A stretch of DNA of 64,000 nt from Paenibacillus silagei (GCF_017874735.1 NZ_JAGGLV010000005.1:248001-312000); one strand, 5' to 3'. Shown: positions 1 to 9,733, counted from the first letter of the stretch. The notes: generated by a model from the letters alone, not told the origin. Numbers and translations: made by a program.

Positions 1-1659
1 GGCCCAGAAGAAATTGTGATACGCATACCCCAGCTCGAAGACCATGCTGGTCCATTCTTTCAGCAGGCTCTTGACGAGACCGCCCCGGCCCATCCCGACG
101 AAATAATACATCGAGGCATACATATCCTGAATTTCACGGAAGCCGATCTCCCGGTAGCCCTTCTGGGTCTGACAGAAAGAACGGGAGACAAAGCTCTGGT
201 AGAGCACCTGAAAAGGCAGATTACGGTTCACGAACTGGTCGAAATCCGCGTCCCCGGAGGATACCTGCAGGAACCTGGAGTAATTCCGCACGAACTTCAG
301 GGATTGCGCCAAGGCTTCTTCCGCCGAGCTGCGGCTTGTGAAGCGGGCGATCAGCGCACCTACCTCTTCCTCCAGTACCGTATCGCTCCAGGATGCACCG
401 CTCTTGTCGGAGACAAGGCCCGTCAGCTGGTCAACTGCTGCCGTGGCTCCGGCAGCAACCTGAATCTCCCCCGCTACCGCGAAGAAGCCCGGCCCCTTGC
501 GGTGCAGAATGCTGCTTAGCTTCAGCGCGCCGGATGGGCGGTAAAGCGAGCCGGTGCCGACGAACTCATTGTAGCTGACGCAATATTCGCGGGGCAGCAC
601 CGGTCCGTCTTCCCCGTGGATGATCATCGTGTGGAAGCGCAGATCATGACGCCCGCCTTCCGGGTAATAGTCAGGGCTGATTGCAGCCACGGCACCATCA
701 GCGTCCTGCAATACGCCGCCTTGCATAATAACATTGCTATACAGCACATCCTCGAATAGAGCGCCCGGTGCTGCCGAACCGAACATGCCCGTGTACACCA
801 GACGAAGCTGGCGGCTGCTCTCTCCATGGTTCGTAATCGTAACGCGCTGCATCTCGGTCGCCAGCGGCAGACCCTCAGCATGCGGCAGAATGAAGATGGT
901 GCGCGTAATCTCAAGTCCGCCAGACAGGCGGTACGTGATGATGGTTACATTCTGTGAATGGCGGCAGACCGCCGATTCAATACCTTCTCCGCCCGGATCA
1001 GCGGAATAGAAGATCTGCTTCCCGTCCTCAAACAGATAGAATTGACGGTTGGCCGGGAAGCCGTTCTCCTCCTGGCGCATATCCCAGCGGGTCGCCAGCA
1101 CCTGGGTAGCCGCATGGGAACGAAAGCTGCCGCCGCCAAGGCGGTCTACCACGCTCTTCGGTGTAGTCTGGAGCGGATGAGGGAACTCCAGCCGGTTGCC
1201 CAGCAGCAGATTGACCGCGAAGTGCGGACCCGGAACGGGGGAACGCAGGTCAATCACATGCTCGCCTTCAGCGTTAAGGGCACCAGCCCAGCCCGGTGCA
1301 GCCTGAAGCTGCGCCAGTGCCGCGCTTGCAGCCGCCTCCGGTATAGCTATTGCCTGTTCCTGTCTTCCGGCATGGCGGATATGCAGGGATAGCTCCGTAC
1401 CTGTATCATTCACGGTGAACAGCGCCGATGCGCCAGTCTCCTTCGGCAGCAGCGCTGCCACCTCCGGGAGCTTAAGCAGCTCCTGAATGGCAGGCAGCCG
1501 AAGCGGAAGGCCCGCTACGCCAACAGCTCCGATGCACTGGGAATCCGTGAAGACGGCGCTTAGCTGGCCGGCTGCGTCTATCCGGTCTGCGAATGCCTGT
1601 CTCAGAATATCCTCAGGCGAAGCAGCCGCTGCTCTTGCGGTATTGAATTTCAGCATCAT
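1..1659 (-). CDS. GH94-type (cellobiose phosphorylase-like) enzyme, 3' end cut by window
   Basis: The first 553 residues of a larger protein read without a stop to the left edge. ATG at 1659 follows an AGAGGAGAA ribosome site, with a second ATG directly after it. There is no signal peptide, so it is probably cytoplasmic. The N-terminal part is beta-rich, and the stretch GYREIGFREIQDMYASMYYF near residue 510 resembles the start of the (alpha/alpha)6 barrel of GH94 phosphorylases and related GH36-type annotated proteins. Such enzymes split beta-glucosides with phosphate to give a sugar 1-phosphate. Substrate specificity cannot be assigned, because the catalytic Asp and the phosphate site lie in the missing part. 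The GH16 glucanase gene upstream on the same strand would supply beta-glucan oligosaccharides. Confidence 0.75.
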   Translation of the reverse strand, partial: MMLKFNTARAAAASPEDILRQAFADRIDAAGQLSAVFTDSQCIGAVGVAGLPLRLPAIQELLKLPEVAALLPKETGASALFTVNDTGTELSLHIRHAGRQEQAIAIPEAAASAALAQLQAAPGWAGALNAEGEHVIDLRSPVPGPHFAVNLLLGNRLEFPHPLQTTPKSVVDRLGGGSFRSHAATQVLATRWDMRQEENGFPANRQFYLFEDGKQIFYSADPGGEGIESAVCRHSQNVTIITYRLSGGLEITRTIFILPHAEGLPLATEMQRVTITNHGESSRQLRLVYTGMFGSAAPGALFEDVLYSNVIMQGGVLQDADGAVAAISPDYYPEGGRHDLRFHTMIIHGEDGPVLPREYCVSYNEFVGTGSLYRPSGALKLSSILHRKGPGFFAVAGEIQVAAGATAAVDQLTGLVSDKSGASWSDTVLEEEVGALIARFTSRSSAEEALAQSLKFVRNYSRFLQVSSGDADFDQFVNRNLPFQVLYQSFVSRSFCQTQKGYREIGFREIQDMYASMYYFVGMGRGGLVKSLLKEWTSMVFELGYAYHNFFWA

Positions 1660-1867
1660 GAATGGTTCTCCTCTTTTCCTATTTTCTATTGGATGATACT
1701 CATTCCCTGTTATGTATACTCATTGGGCCGAAGAATTGGGGAAGGTTCTGGACAAGCATGAAGAACGGTTGCCCGTTCTCCATGTAATGATTATAGAAGT
1801 GTATGCGGCCAGTCTAAATACCAAATCGTAAGCCTGAATAACAAAATCCAAAGCATGTTCAAGGTGC

Positions 1868-4800
1868 TTAAGGTGCAGCTGCTGTCCCGTTATTCGTGAG
1901 CACAATATCATCCACGTCCACCGTCAGATGCCCGGTGCCGCCATCCTTGATATCCCCCAGCTCGAAGGAAATGCGGCCGATGGAGGTGCTGCCTCCGGCA
2001 ACATCGAATTCTACGGTATATTCCTGATATTCACTGCCCAGATCAACAATTTTGCTCGTATACCCGTGCCAGTTGTAATTGTCTGCTACATCCAGCCAGC
2101 CGATGCTGATATTCATTTTGCGTTCAGCCGATGCCTTGGCCTTGAAGGTAAGTGTATAATGATTGCCTTCGTTGTAAGCGACTCCCTCATAAAAGACTTG
2201 CCGGTCCCAGGTGTTCGTGCCGGTGGAGCCCACCTTGATCTGCAGCGCTCCATCCACATTGTCAATGGCTAACTCCCCGTTGTCGGAGGAGTAGCTGCTC
2301 CAGCCCTTAAGCGGCTCTGAGAAATCTCCGTTTGGAATCAGATTCTCCCCGTAAGCCTCACCATCCAGCACCGGGCTTACCTGAAGCAAGGAGATATGGC
2401 TCAGGTTGACCGTATGCGCTCCCAGCTCTTCGGTGATCTTGCCCAGACTGAACTGGAGCACCGCTGCGGGATCCGTTGCCGGGGCAGTGAACAGATATTC
2501 ATAGTGTCCGCCGTCTTGGCTGAGTCTCAGCTCCTGTTCCAGATAAGGAGTCCAGTTGCCATCGTCAGTCCCGTCATGCTGAACCAGCGCTTTAATATCC
2601 CGGCCTACCGAAGCATCCGCATCGAAGCGCAGCAGATATTTCTTGCCCTGCTCTACCGGGATGCCCGCTTGCTTCACCTGTGCATGCCAAGCCTCCGTTC
2701 CAGTTCCGCCGAGGCTAACCTGCAGTTCTCCATACACAGCCTTCATTACAGTGCTCTTCCCCGGGTCATTGTCATCCCAGTCCTTCTTGTATAGCGTCCA
2801 GTTGTCGGTGGAAGCGTCCTTGAAGCTGCCGTTCACCACCAGCTCGCGGGACAGATCCAGCCAGGCCAGATTGTAGCCGCTGCCGCCAAGACGGATGTAA
2901 TAGCTTCCCGCAGGCAACTCCAGTGGTGCTCCAACGATCGCCCGGTAGGACTGAAGCCCTCCGGTATCGCCTACTGCCGTGCTGTAGACAGATTCCGTCA
3001 CCACATTCTGCTTGCCGGCATCCAATACGGACAGGGTAAGCTCCGAATCCGCGCGCACACTGGATACACGGGTTACCGGAACAATGCTGCCTGCCTGTGG
3101 CAGTACCACTTTGTATTCCACATAGTCGCCCTTATCTATGTCCGTAATATCCTTGCCGCCTTCGCCGCTCGGAATCAGGCCGGTTCCTGAGGCTCTCCAG
3201 AACTGGTCTCCGCGCAGATGCAGGTAGTTAGTGAGCACTGGCGGATCGGTCATCCGTACCAGACACACATTGTCAAGCTCGGTCTGTCCCGCAGCCGCGC
3301 CCAGAAGGAACGATAATGCAGCTTCCGTGCCGGACCCGCCGGACAGCTCAATTTCTGCTGTATAGCTCTTCCACTCCGGTGTCAACGTGAAGGTGGTTCC
3401 GTCAGGATAGACCGTCTGTCCACCGCTGCTTGCCAGCTTAATGCCAAGCGGCTGCGCCTCGGCCGATCTCGCATCGAAGGCAAGCTGGTAGACGGCTGCC
3501 GCCGACACAGGAATTCCTGCCTGGGTCAGGGTCACATCCTCCGGCGATCCTCCGGCCTTCTGCACGTCCGCCCGGAATTCCCGCTTCATCATCGGCAGGG
3601 CAAGTGTATTGGTTACACTAGCCTTCGCCGCTGCTTCCGAGCCCTGCCTAACGGCAAAGCTCCAATATCCGAGCCGCGCTTCTCCCAGATCGAAGCCTCC
3701 GTTATAGATCAGGTTGCCGTCAGCAAGCGGGGTGCGTACTACCGGCGGTGCTTCTGTCTCTACCACTCTTACATTCGCGAAGTAGGCGGAAATGTTGTTC
3801 AGACCCAGATTGAATTCAAAGCGGGCATTATTGTCCGAAGCCTTAGCCATTGTGAAGCTGTACTCATACGGCTGCCAGTCCGGTGTAAGCTGGAAATTGC
3901 GTTCCCCGGAGTAAGCCGTCCATCCGCCGCCGAATTCGGTCAGCTTGCTCATCAGCGGCCGGGCTGCATCCGCTTTGGCATCGAAGGTTACCTTATAGGC
4001 TTTGCCCCGCTCCAGCAGCAGCGGCTTCTGCGCAAGCTGAATGGAATAATTCTGTTTGCCGGCCTCATGGACGGCAACCTTCACCGCCTTGCTCTTATCC
4101 TGATCATCAATGACGGAGGCTGTTCCGCTCCCGCCTTCATTCTCAATTAATTCCCAATATTCCGGCTGACCCTGGGCTGCTACAGTACCCTTGAAGTCCC
4201 CGTTGTAGATCTGATTCCCGTCTGCCAGGGCAGGACGCTGCGGGGCCGAGTGCCCCGGATCGATCGGCCGCTTGCCTGTTACGTCCGGCCATTGGTCCAG
4301 GTTCTTGTACTTGTAGACCCTTACATAGTCCACATACATCTTATCTGACTTGAAGTCGGCCTTCGGATCACCCGGCCAATCGCCGCCCACGGCCAGATTC
4401 AGAATCATATAGAACGGCCGGTCAAACGGAGCAGGGTACGTATAGTAATCCGGCTGGCCTTTGGCCATCGTTCCCCAGTCTTTGGTTTCAAAATACATTT
4501 CATCGTCCACATAATACCGGATCAGGCCCGGAAGCCATTCCAGCGTGAAGTCGTGATAATCATCCGCGAAGGTCTGGCCCTCCGGCAGTACATAGGTTTT
4601 GGTCTGGGATGCGTGCGGAATGTCGTAGTGAATCGAGCCATGGACCGTTCTTGGATAGAGATCCGCCTCTGCCTTGCCGGCAACCGGTCCCGTCAATTCC
4701 ATAATGTCCATCTCGCCGCTTCCCGGCCAAGGTCCATACTGCGTCTCGTCATCGGTTGGCATCATCCAGATGGCTGGCCACATGCCCTGCTGAACCGGCA

Positions 4801-6424
4801 GCTTGGCCCGCACGGTAAATTTGCCGTAGGTCCAGTCGCCCTTCATCTTCGAGGTCAGCTTGGCTGAAGTATAATTTTTCCCGCCGTGAGCCTGCTTCCG
4901 GGCTTCCAGCTCCAGTACGCTCTGCCCGCTCTCTGTCGTAAGCGAAGCATTGTCCGGGTGATAATATTCCAGCTCGTTATTGTACACCGTGCCGGTATCC
5001 TGTACATTCCATTTGCCCTCATCAATGGCCTGGCCGTCGAATTCGTCATTCCACACCAGCTCCCATGGATTGTTCTGGGTTGGCGGAGTCGGGGCCGGCG
5101 TTGGGGTTGGCGTGACAGCAGGTGCCGCTGTCGGCAACGGCGTCGCTGGTGAAGGTGTTGAGCTTGGCGCTGGTGTGACAACACCGCCTGCACTTCCGCC
5201 GCCCGCTTGGGCCGGGGCAGTGGTAGCCTTGGCACTTGCCTGCGCTGTAGCTCCCGTGCCGGACAAGTCCCGAAGCGTCTCCCCGGACTTGAGTACCTGG
5301 CCGTTGAGCAGCACACGCTCCCCCTGGTTCTCAAGCCGGCCGATCTGACCCCGGCTCACGATCTCTGATCCTGCAGCGCCTGCGCTAATGAGTACAGTCT
5401 CTGCGCGTGAGCCCGCTCCGATCTCCACCTTCGCCGGCTTAAGCAATTCAATGCGCGCTGCGGTGCTGCCATCCTCCAGTACCATCCTTACCAGGGTGGT
5501 AAGCTTATTCAGCTTGATCTGTCCCAGGGTAGATTGGCGGAACACCACCGAATGGTCACCGCCTCCTGAGATATGTGCCGTTCCCTGCACCTTAATGCCC
5601 GAGAACGAGACTTCCCCTTCCCCTGCTCCGGCTGTGACGTAGAGATTGCCGCTGACCGGGCCGCCTTCGAGCTGCACATTCGCCCGGTTGACAATCACAT
5701 TGCCGGACACGGCTCCAAGCTTCTGGCTTCCCTCGCCTGAGCTGATCCACCCGACCATCCGGCTCAGCAGCTCGGCCAGCTCGGCCCGGGTCATCTGCGC
5801 CTTGGGATTCAGCTTGCCGTCCGCATCGCCGCGCAGGTAACCGGCGTCCAGCATCGCACTCACGGCTTCCCGGGCATAGCCGCTGACCACTGCCGCATCT
5901 GACTGTGCAGCCAGCGCACCCAGGGAGCCCGCCTCCAGCGTGAATGCCCGGCTCAGCATGGTTACAGCTTCCTGGCGGGTGACCGCCGATCCCGGCTGGA
6001 ACCGGCCGTCCGCGTAGCCTTGAATAACGCCTGCGGCATTCACGCGGCTTACATCCTTGCCATACCAGGAAGAAGCGCTTACATCACTGAATACAGTGCT
6101 GCCCGAATCCGAATAACGGAACACGCGGCTGATGATGGCGGCCATCTCTGCCCGTGAGACCGCTTGTCCCGGTCTGAATTGTCCTGCCTCGTCCCCTTGC
6201 AGAATTCCTGCGGCTGACAGCCTGTTCACTGCAGCCGACGCCCAGTGCTGTTTCATATCGGTGAACCCTGCCGCCCGGGCTGCATCTGCCTGTCCTGTAC
6301 TTGCAGACAGCCTGTCTGCGTCTTTCCCGTTATCTGCCTGCGCTATTCCTGTAGTTCCCGGAAGCTGAATTCCTGACAGCAGCAATCCGGCAATCAGAAG
6401 CTTCGATATTCCTTTGCGGTACAT
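1868..6424 (-). CDS. SLH-anchored GH16 endo-beta-1,3(4)-glucanase with multiple CBMs
   Basis: This 1518-residue secreted surface enzyme starts with a signal peptide (residues 1 to about 30). Three SLH repeats follow (about 54-103, 112-161, 173-225) for binding to secondary cell-wall polymer. A beta-rich Gly/Val region (about 236-390) looks like a right-handed beta-helix or bactofilin-like fold, and then comes a Pro/Thr linker. The GH16 domain (about 452-706) carries the catalytic motif GEMDIMEL, with nucleophile E571, D573 and acid/base E576. After it come CBM4/9-like modules (starting near 736, 900, 1195 and 1362, each opening with an NGxF-type motif) and a CBM6/35-like module near 1065-1190. 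The layout resembles large Paenibacillus laminarinases/lichenases. The start ATG has GAGGGGGA upstream. The exact beta-glucan substrate is inferred. Confidence 0.9.
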   Translation of the reverse strand: MYRKGISKLLIAGLLLSGIQLPGTTGIAQADNGKDADRLSASTGQADAARAAGFTDMKQHWASAAVNRLSAAGILQGDEAGQFRPGQAVSRAEMAAIISRVFRYSDSGSTVFSDVSASSWYGKDVSRVNAAGVIQGYADGRFQPGSAVTRQEAVTMLSRAFTLEAGSLGALAAQSDAAVVSGYAREAVSAMLDAGYLRGDADGKLNPKAQMTRAELAELLSRMVGWISSGEGSQKLGAVSGNVIVNRANVQLEGGPVSGNLYVTAGAGEGEVSFSGIKVQGTAHISGGGDHSVVFRQSTLGQIKLNKLTTLVRMVLEDGSTAARIELLKPAKVEIGAGSRAETVLISAGAAGSEIVSRGQIGRLENQGERVLLNGQVLKSGETLRDLSGTGATAQASAKATTAPAQAGGGSAGGVVTPAPSSTPSPATPLPTAAPAVTPTPTPAPTPPTQNNPWELVWNDEFDGQAIDEGKWNVQDTGTVYNNELEYYHPDNASLTTESGQSVLELEARKQAHGGKNYTSAKLTSKMKGDWTYGKFTVRAKLPVQQGMWPAIWMMPTDDETQYGPWPGSGEMDIMELTGPVAGKAEADLYPRTVHGSIHYDIPHASQTKTYVLPEGQTFADDYHDFTLEWLPGLIRYYVDDEMYFETKDWGTMAKGQPDYYTYPAPFDRPFYMILNLAVGGDWPGDPKADFKSDKMYVDYVRVYKYKNLDQWPDVTGKRPIDPGHSAPQRPALADGNQIYNGDFKGTVAAQGQPEYWELIENEGGSGTASVIDDQDKSKAVKVAVHEAGKQNYSIQLAQKPLLLERGKAYKVTFDAKADAARPLMSKLTEFGGGWTAYSGERNFQLTPDWQPYEYSFTMAKASDNNARFEFNLGLNNISAYFANVRVVETEAPPVVRTPLADGNLIYNGGFDLGEARLGYWSFAVRQGSEAAAKASVTNTLALPMMKREFRADVQKAGGSPEDVTLTQAGIPVSAAAVYQLAFDARSAEAQPLGIKLASSGGQTVYPDGTTFTLTPEWKSYTAEIELSGGSGTEAALSFLLGAAAGQTELDNVCLVRMTDPPVLTNYLHLRGDQFWRASGTGLIPSGEGGKDITDIDKGDYVEYKVVLPQAGSIVPVTRVSSVRADSELTLSVLDAGKQNVVTESVYSTAVGDTGGLQSYRAIVGAPLELPAGSYYIRLGGSGYNLAWLDLSRELVVNGSFKDASTDNWTLYKKDWDDNDPGKSTVMKAVYGELQVSLGGTGTEAWHAQVKQAGIPVEQGKKYLLRFDADASVGRDIKALVQHDGTDDGNWTPYLEQELRLSQDGGHYEYLFTAPATDPAAVLQFSLGKITEELGAHTVNLSHISLLQVSPVLDGEAYGENLIPNGDFSEPLKGWSSYSSDNGELAIDNVDGALQIKVGSTGTNTWDRQVFYEGVAYNEGNHYTLTFKAKASAERKMNISIGWLDVADNYNWHGYTSKIVDLGSEYQEYTVEFDVAGGSTSIGRISFELGDIKDGGTGHLTVDVDDIVLTNNGTAAAP

Positions 6425-6589
6425 CTGAACATTCCCCCTCGTGTAGAACCTTGTTGAATTCTGGCCCCGTGCCAGTCGATTTCAGTATAGGGTCCGTGTC
6501 CCGGAGACGACATACCAATTCCTTAGCCCGTATAACAAAGATGCAACTTTGTCCGGAGCTCCCTGTAAACGCCGCTCGCGCCAGTCCAA

Positions 6590-6830
6590 TGTAATCGGTT
6601 TTTCGATTACATCCAGCCCGCACGACCTCACTTGGCGAAATGTAATCGGTTTTTCGATTACATTCAGCCCGCACGACCTCACTTGGCGAAATGTAATCGG
6701 TTTTTCGATTACATCCAGCTCGCACGACCTCACTTGGCGAAATGTAATCGGTTTTTCGATTACATTCAGCCCGCACGACCCCACACCTGCCCTTTGTAGT
6801 CGGTTTTCTACATACATCCGGCCCACACAT
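6590..6830. repeat. Hairpin tandem array A (51 bp period, 4 full units plus 1 degenerate)
   Basis: Units start at 6590, 6641, 6692, 6743 and (degenerate) 6795. Each unit opens with an inverted repeat, TGTAATCG-GTTTTT-CGATTACA (8 bp stem, 6 nt T-rich loop), followed by a GC-rich spacer of about 29 nt. The last unit has a shorter stem, TGTAG/CTACA. The array lies between the GH16 gene start and the terminator of the zinc-ribbon gene. ORFs run through it on both strands only because the period is a multiple of three; I do not read them as genes. Confidence 0.95.
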
Positions 6831-6891
6831 CCGTTCGCCCGCTCAATATGTTCTTTTTTTCACATAGATTCAACTTCGCCTCCTTATTCAC

Positions 6892-6953
6892 ACCGTTTCA
6901 GCGAGAAATAGAAGGATAGTTTATAGCGTAAAACATATAAATTCTTATATTTC
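6892..6953 (+). repeat. Dispersed palindromic element, copy 1 (half only)
   Basis: The stretch runs from CACCGTTTCAGCGAGAAATA to TTCTTATATTTC and matches the second half of the elements at 9069-9170 (opposite strand) and 33698-33800. It ends directly at the T-run of the minus-strand terminator at 6953-7002. Confidence 0.8.
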
Positions 6954-7002
6954 AAAAAAGCCCAAATACCAGGCGGCTTCAAGAGCCGCCCGGTATTTGG
7001 GC
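6953..7002 (-). terminator. Rho-independent terminator of the iscS / PRC / zinc-ribbon group
   Basis: A long hairpin with arms GCCCAAATACC and GGTATTTGGGC and an inner GGCGGCT/AGCCGCC stem is followed on the minus strand by six T. It lies 47 nt after the zinc-ribbon stop codon. Confidence 0.9.
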
Positions 7003-7048
7003 ACGGCGAATCTATGTAACTGTTAGCCGGTTATGAATCAGGCAATGC

Positions 7049-7258
7049 TCAAGAGGAGGCGTGGATTTGCGGGAAATCCTGTGCAACCTCTTCACCCGAG
7101 AACAGATCGTCAAGCGAGCTGAGCGTGCCATCCTCTTCAACCTGATACACCGACATTTTCTCGCCGTTGACCGTTAGTTCGATGAAACAGCCCCAGCAAT
7201 AGAACTGGTGGGAGCCGATCTTGCCGATATCCTTGGAGTTGCAGTTTGGACACTTCAT
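7049..7258 (-). CDS. Small zinc-ribbon protein
   Basis: This 69-residue protein begins MKCPNC and carries a second CWGC pair, giving the CxxC...CxxC pattern of a zinc ribbon, followed by an acidic tail. An in-frame ATG three codons earlier (7267) sits too close to AGGTGG, whereas ATG 7258 is 10 nt from it, so I prefer 7258. It lies 14 nt after the PRC-barrel gene and is probably its operon partner. B. subtilis also has a small protein gene beside the PRC-barrel gene yrrD, but I cannot confirm orthology. The function is unknown. Confidence 0.7.
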   Translation of the reverse strand: MKCPNCNSKDIGKIGSHQFYCWGCFIELTVNGEKMSVYQVEEDGTLSSLDDLFSGEEVAQDFPQIHASS

Positions 7259-7272
7259 ATAATACATTCCAC

Positions 7273-7803
7273 CTATCCGTTAACAATATTAATGGCATTT
7301 TGGAGCCGTTCTTCACTCATCGCGGGAACCAGTACAGAATCCTCTCCGATAGTCATCTCTTCAGAACAAGGCAGCCATTTGCGGCCTTCGATCAAATCAG
7401 TTACAAGCCCGTCACTGATTTCCAGCGCTACTATTGTGTTTCCCAACTTTTGGTCAAAATAAACATCCGATATTCGCCCAAGCACCGTTCCCGATGCTGT
7501 AAGCACCTGCCTGTCCTTCAATTTGTTCTTTCCCAAGAGGAAAGTGTAGGATATATGGTCAGCGTCAACCTTAACAATCGACTCTTTATTGCGGATCATG
7601 ACAGCATCTTCGCCATAAGCGGCAATATTATCCCATGCCACAACTTTCACAAGTCTTCCAAAAAAAGATTTACTTTCCAGTTCAATACCCGTAATATTCC
7701 AGTTTGAATCCAGTCCAATGTCGATTATTTCACCGACTTCCGTACCTTCTTCAACTTCATATACAGTGAGGCCAATCATATCTTGAAGCTTCATGGTATC
7801 CAA
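7273..7803 (-). CDS. PRC-barrel domain protein (YrrD-like)
   Basis: The 176-residue protein contains two consecutive PRC-barrel-like beta domains. The first (about 4-75) includes VGEIIDIGLD, and the second (about 85-160) includes LGRISDVYFD. PRC barrels are small beta-barrels found in ribosome maturation and photosystem proteins; in this group the role is not known. The start is ambiguous: TTG 7803 is spaced 4-6 nt from AGGTGAGGGG, while ATG 7794 lies about 12 nt from it. It follows iscS by 78 nt on the same strand, and B. subtilis yrrD also lies in the mnmA-iscS neighbourhood. Confidence 0.8.
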   Translation of the reverse strand: MDTMKLQDMIGLTVYEVEEGTEVGEIIDIGLDSNWNITGIELESKSFFGRLVKVVAWDNIAAYGEDAVMIRNKESIVKVDADHISYTFLLGKNKLKDRQVLTASGTVLGRISDVYFDQKLGNTIVALEISDGLVTDLIEGRKWLPCSEEMTIGEDSVLVPAMSEERLQNAINIVNG

Positions 7804-7881
7804 AGTCCCCTCACCTTAAGTATTGCATACGGGTCCCATGGGCCAAAGACCTCCCGAACGTCTGCCAGACTGCACGAAAAC

Positions 7882-9033
7882 CTAGTCTTTTGTACGCAGC
7901 CGGTTCAAAACGGTTCCAACTTTCTGGGCCACAACCTGCATTTCTTCATTAGTATTACCCAAACCTGTACTAAAGCGAATCGCAGAGTTCAAAAGTTCTT
8001 CCGGAAGCTTCATCGCCTGCAGAACATGCGAGATTTCCAGAGATCCTGATGTACAGGCTGAGCCGCTGGCTGCCGCAATCCGTTCCATGTCCAGGTTCAT
8101 CAGCAGCACATCTGTCTTGGCCCCGGGGAAGCTGATATTCAGAATTCCAGGCACCGTATGCTGTTCATTTCCGTTGACGACATATCTCTCTGCTCCGACC
8201 TGCTTGTCCAGCTCTTCCAGCAGTGTTCTGCGGAGCTCCAGAGCCTGCTCATGATGACCCGGCAGCCCTTGTACAACCAGTTCAACGGCTCTGGCGAACC
8301 CGGCGTTATGAGCCAGACTCTCCGTGCCCGCCCGCCGGCCACGCTCCTGAAGTCCGCCATGCTGTCTTGGCATAAGCGGCGCCCCCCGCCGGACGTACAA
8401 GCCTCCAATCCCCTGAGGACCTCCGATCTTGTGGGCCGAGAAGCTCATATAGTCTACCGGCAGATCGCGGAGCACCAGGGGCAGCGTTCCCAGAGCTTGT
8501 ACAGCATCTACATGCACAAGCACACCCCGTTCGGCCGCTAATTTGCCAATCTCTTCTATAGGCTGTACAGTTCCCACTTCATTATTCACATACATTATGC
8601 TAATCAGTACTGTATCCTCGCGCAGAGCCGATTCTACATCCTCCAAAGAGACACGGCCGGTAGAATCGACAGGAAGATAGGTGACCTCGAAGCCCTGCCC
8701 TTCCAGTTCCGCGCAGGTATGCAGCACTGCATGATGCTCAACCGCTGTAGTAATGATATGTCTACCCTTGGAAGCAGAAGCATAGGCCGCCCCGAACAGG
8801 GCGAGATTATCGCTCTCCGTGCCGCCGCTTGTGAACACCCACTCCTCAGGGGAACAGCCCAAAAAGCCCGCGATTCTATCGCGCGCCCCATTTATAATTC
8901 TCTTGGCAGACCGTCCGAACTGGTGCACACTGGACGCATTGCCGTACTCGTTCAACAGCATATGATACATAACCGCTGCCACCTCCGGATGAACCGGTGT
9001 TGAGGCGGCGTGGTCCAAATAAATGGGTTTCAT
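7882..9033 (-). CDS. iscS: Cysteine desulfurase (IscS/NifS family, YrvO-like)
   Basis: This is a 383-residue PLP enzyme that moves sulfur from cysteine to an enzyme persulfide. The PLP lysine is K202 in SFSAHKIGGPQG, and the persulfide cysteine is C327 in SGSACTSGS on the mobile loop. H100 in AVEHHAVL and D176 in VHVDAVQA fit the family. ATG 9033 has GTGGAG 9 nt upstream; the longer GTG start at 9048 has no ribosome site. In B. subtilis the equivalent yrvO sits between cymR and mnmA and feeds sulfur to MnmA. Here it is 15 kb from both and is followed by the PRC-barrel and zinc-ribbon genes. Confidence 0.93.
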   Translation of the reverse strand: MKPIYLDHAASTPVHPEVAAVMYHMLLNEYGNASSVHQFGRSAKRIINGARDRIAGFLGCSPEEWVFTSGGTESDNLALFGAAYASASKGRHIITTAVEHHAVLHTCAELEGQGFEVTYLPVDSTGRVSLEDVESALREDTVLISIMYVNNEVGTVQPIEEIGKLAAERGVLVHVDAVQALGTLPLVLRDLPVDYMSFSAHKIGGPQGIGGLYVRRGAPLMPRQHGGLQERGRRAGTESLAHNAGFARAVELVVQGLPGHHEQALELRRTLLEELDKQVGAERYVVNGNEQHTVPGILNISFPGAKTDVLLMNLDMERIAAASGSACTSGSLEISHVLQAMKLPEELLNSAIRFSTGLGNTNEEMQVVAQKVGTVLNRLRTKD

Positions 9034-9068
9034 AACGAAATTCTCCACTTCTTGAAATTCAGGATTTT

Positions 9069-9170
9069 CTTAAAATATAAGAATTTATTTGTTTCACACG
9101 ATAATTTATCCTTCTATTTCTCGCTGAAACGGTACCGTCCCTGAAAGGACGGCAATGCCGTTTCCACTTA
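9069..9170 (-). repeat. Dispersed palindromic element, copy 2 (full length)
   Basis: On the minus strand this reads GGAAACGGCATTGCCGTCC, then GGACGGTACCGTTTC, CAGCGAGAAATAGAAGGATA and finally TTCTTATATTTTAAG. It is nearly identical to 33698-33800. The nested arms (GAAACGG/CCGTTTC outside, CCGTCC/GGACGG inside) can form a cruciform. It sits just upstream of iscS. The rest of the gap (to 9262) shows nothing clear. Confidence 0.9.
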
Positions 9171-9262
9171 CAGGACTACTAGATTATACTGCTGAACTGC
9201 CTGTTTTACCACCTGTTAATAAACACAATATTGTAACATTTGTCCATGGTTGGCGCTCCCGA

Positions 9263-9733
9263 TCAGCCCTCTAATTCCGGCAACCGCGCGGCAAACTGCT
9301 CCTCGGAGATCACTTCAATACCATGCAGCCGCAAGAGGGCTGTGGTCACCCCTTCTCCGGGGATTTTCCCGCCCGCAAATTCTCCGTTATAGATCCTTGA
9401 GCTGCCGCAGGAAGGGCTGTTCTCCTTAAGGACAACAAGCGTGGCAGCTAAGCTGCGTGCCTGCTCCAGCGCGGCATGCGCGCCTTCTATATACATTGCG
9501 GTTACATCATTCCCTGTTCTGTCAACCACCCGGGCCTGCCCCTCCAGCACATCTCTGCCGCTGCCGCCTATAATCTCTGCCGGTTCTCTCGGGGTAGAGA
9601 AGCCGCCTAGCAGCTCGGGGCATACTGCAACCGCCTGCCGGCTGTCCAGCAATTGCCGGATGCCCTGCTCCAGACAATCGGTTCCATTATATCTGACCTT
9701 CATTCCTGCCAGGCAGGAGCTTACGATAATCAT
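9263..9733 (-). CDS. DUF523 domain protein
   Basis: This 156-residue protein has the DUF523 signature: VSSCLAGMKVRYNG at the start, CPELLGGFSTPREPAEI in the middle, and SPSCGSSRIYNGEF with further conserved cysteines. The conserved Cys (in SSCLAG, VCPE and PSCGS) suggest metal or Fe-S binding, but no reaction is established for this domain when it stands alone. The ribosome site before ATG 9733 is weak (GGGGACGG). It is monocistronic and divergent from the SRAP gene. Confidence 0.85.
   Translation of the reverse strand: MIIVSSCLAGMKVRYNGTDCLEQGIRQLLDSRQAVAVCPELLGGFSTPREPAEIIGGSGRDVLEGQARVVDRTGNDVTAMYIEGAHAALEQARSLAATLVVLKENSPSCGSSRIYNGEFAGGKIPGEGVTTALLRLHGIEVISEEQFAARLPELEG

Noticed and set aside
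6482..6911. ORFs on both strands through array A (repeating VIEKPITF or IGFSIT)
   Set aside because: They exist because the 51 bp period is a multiple of three. Array B of the same family has a 52 bp period and breaks the frame, and no ribosome sites precede these ORFs.
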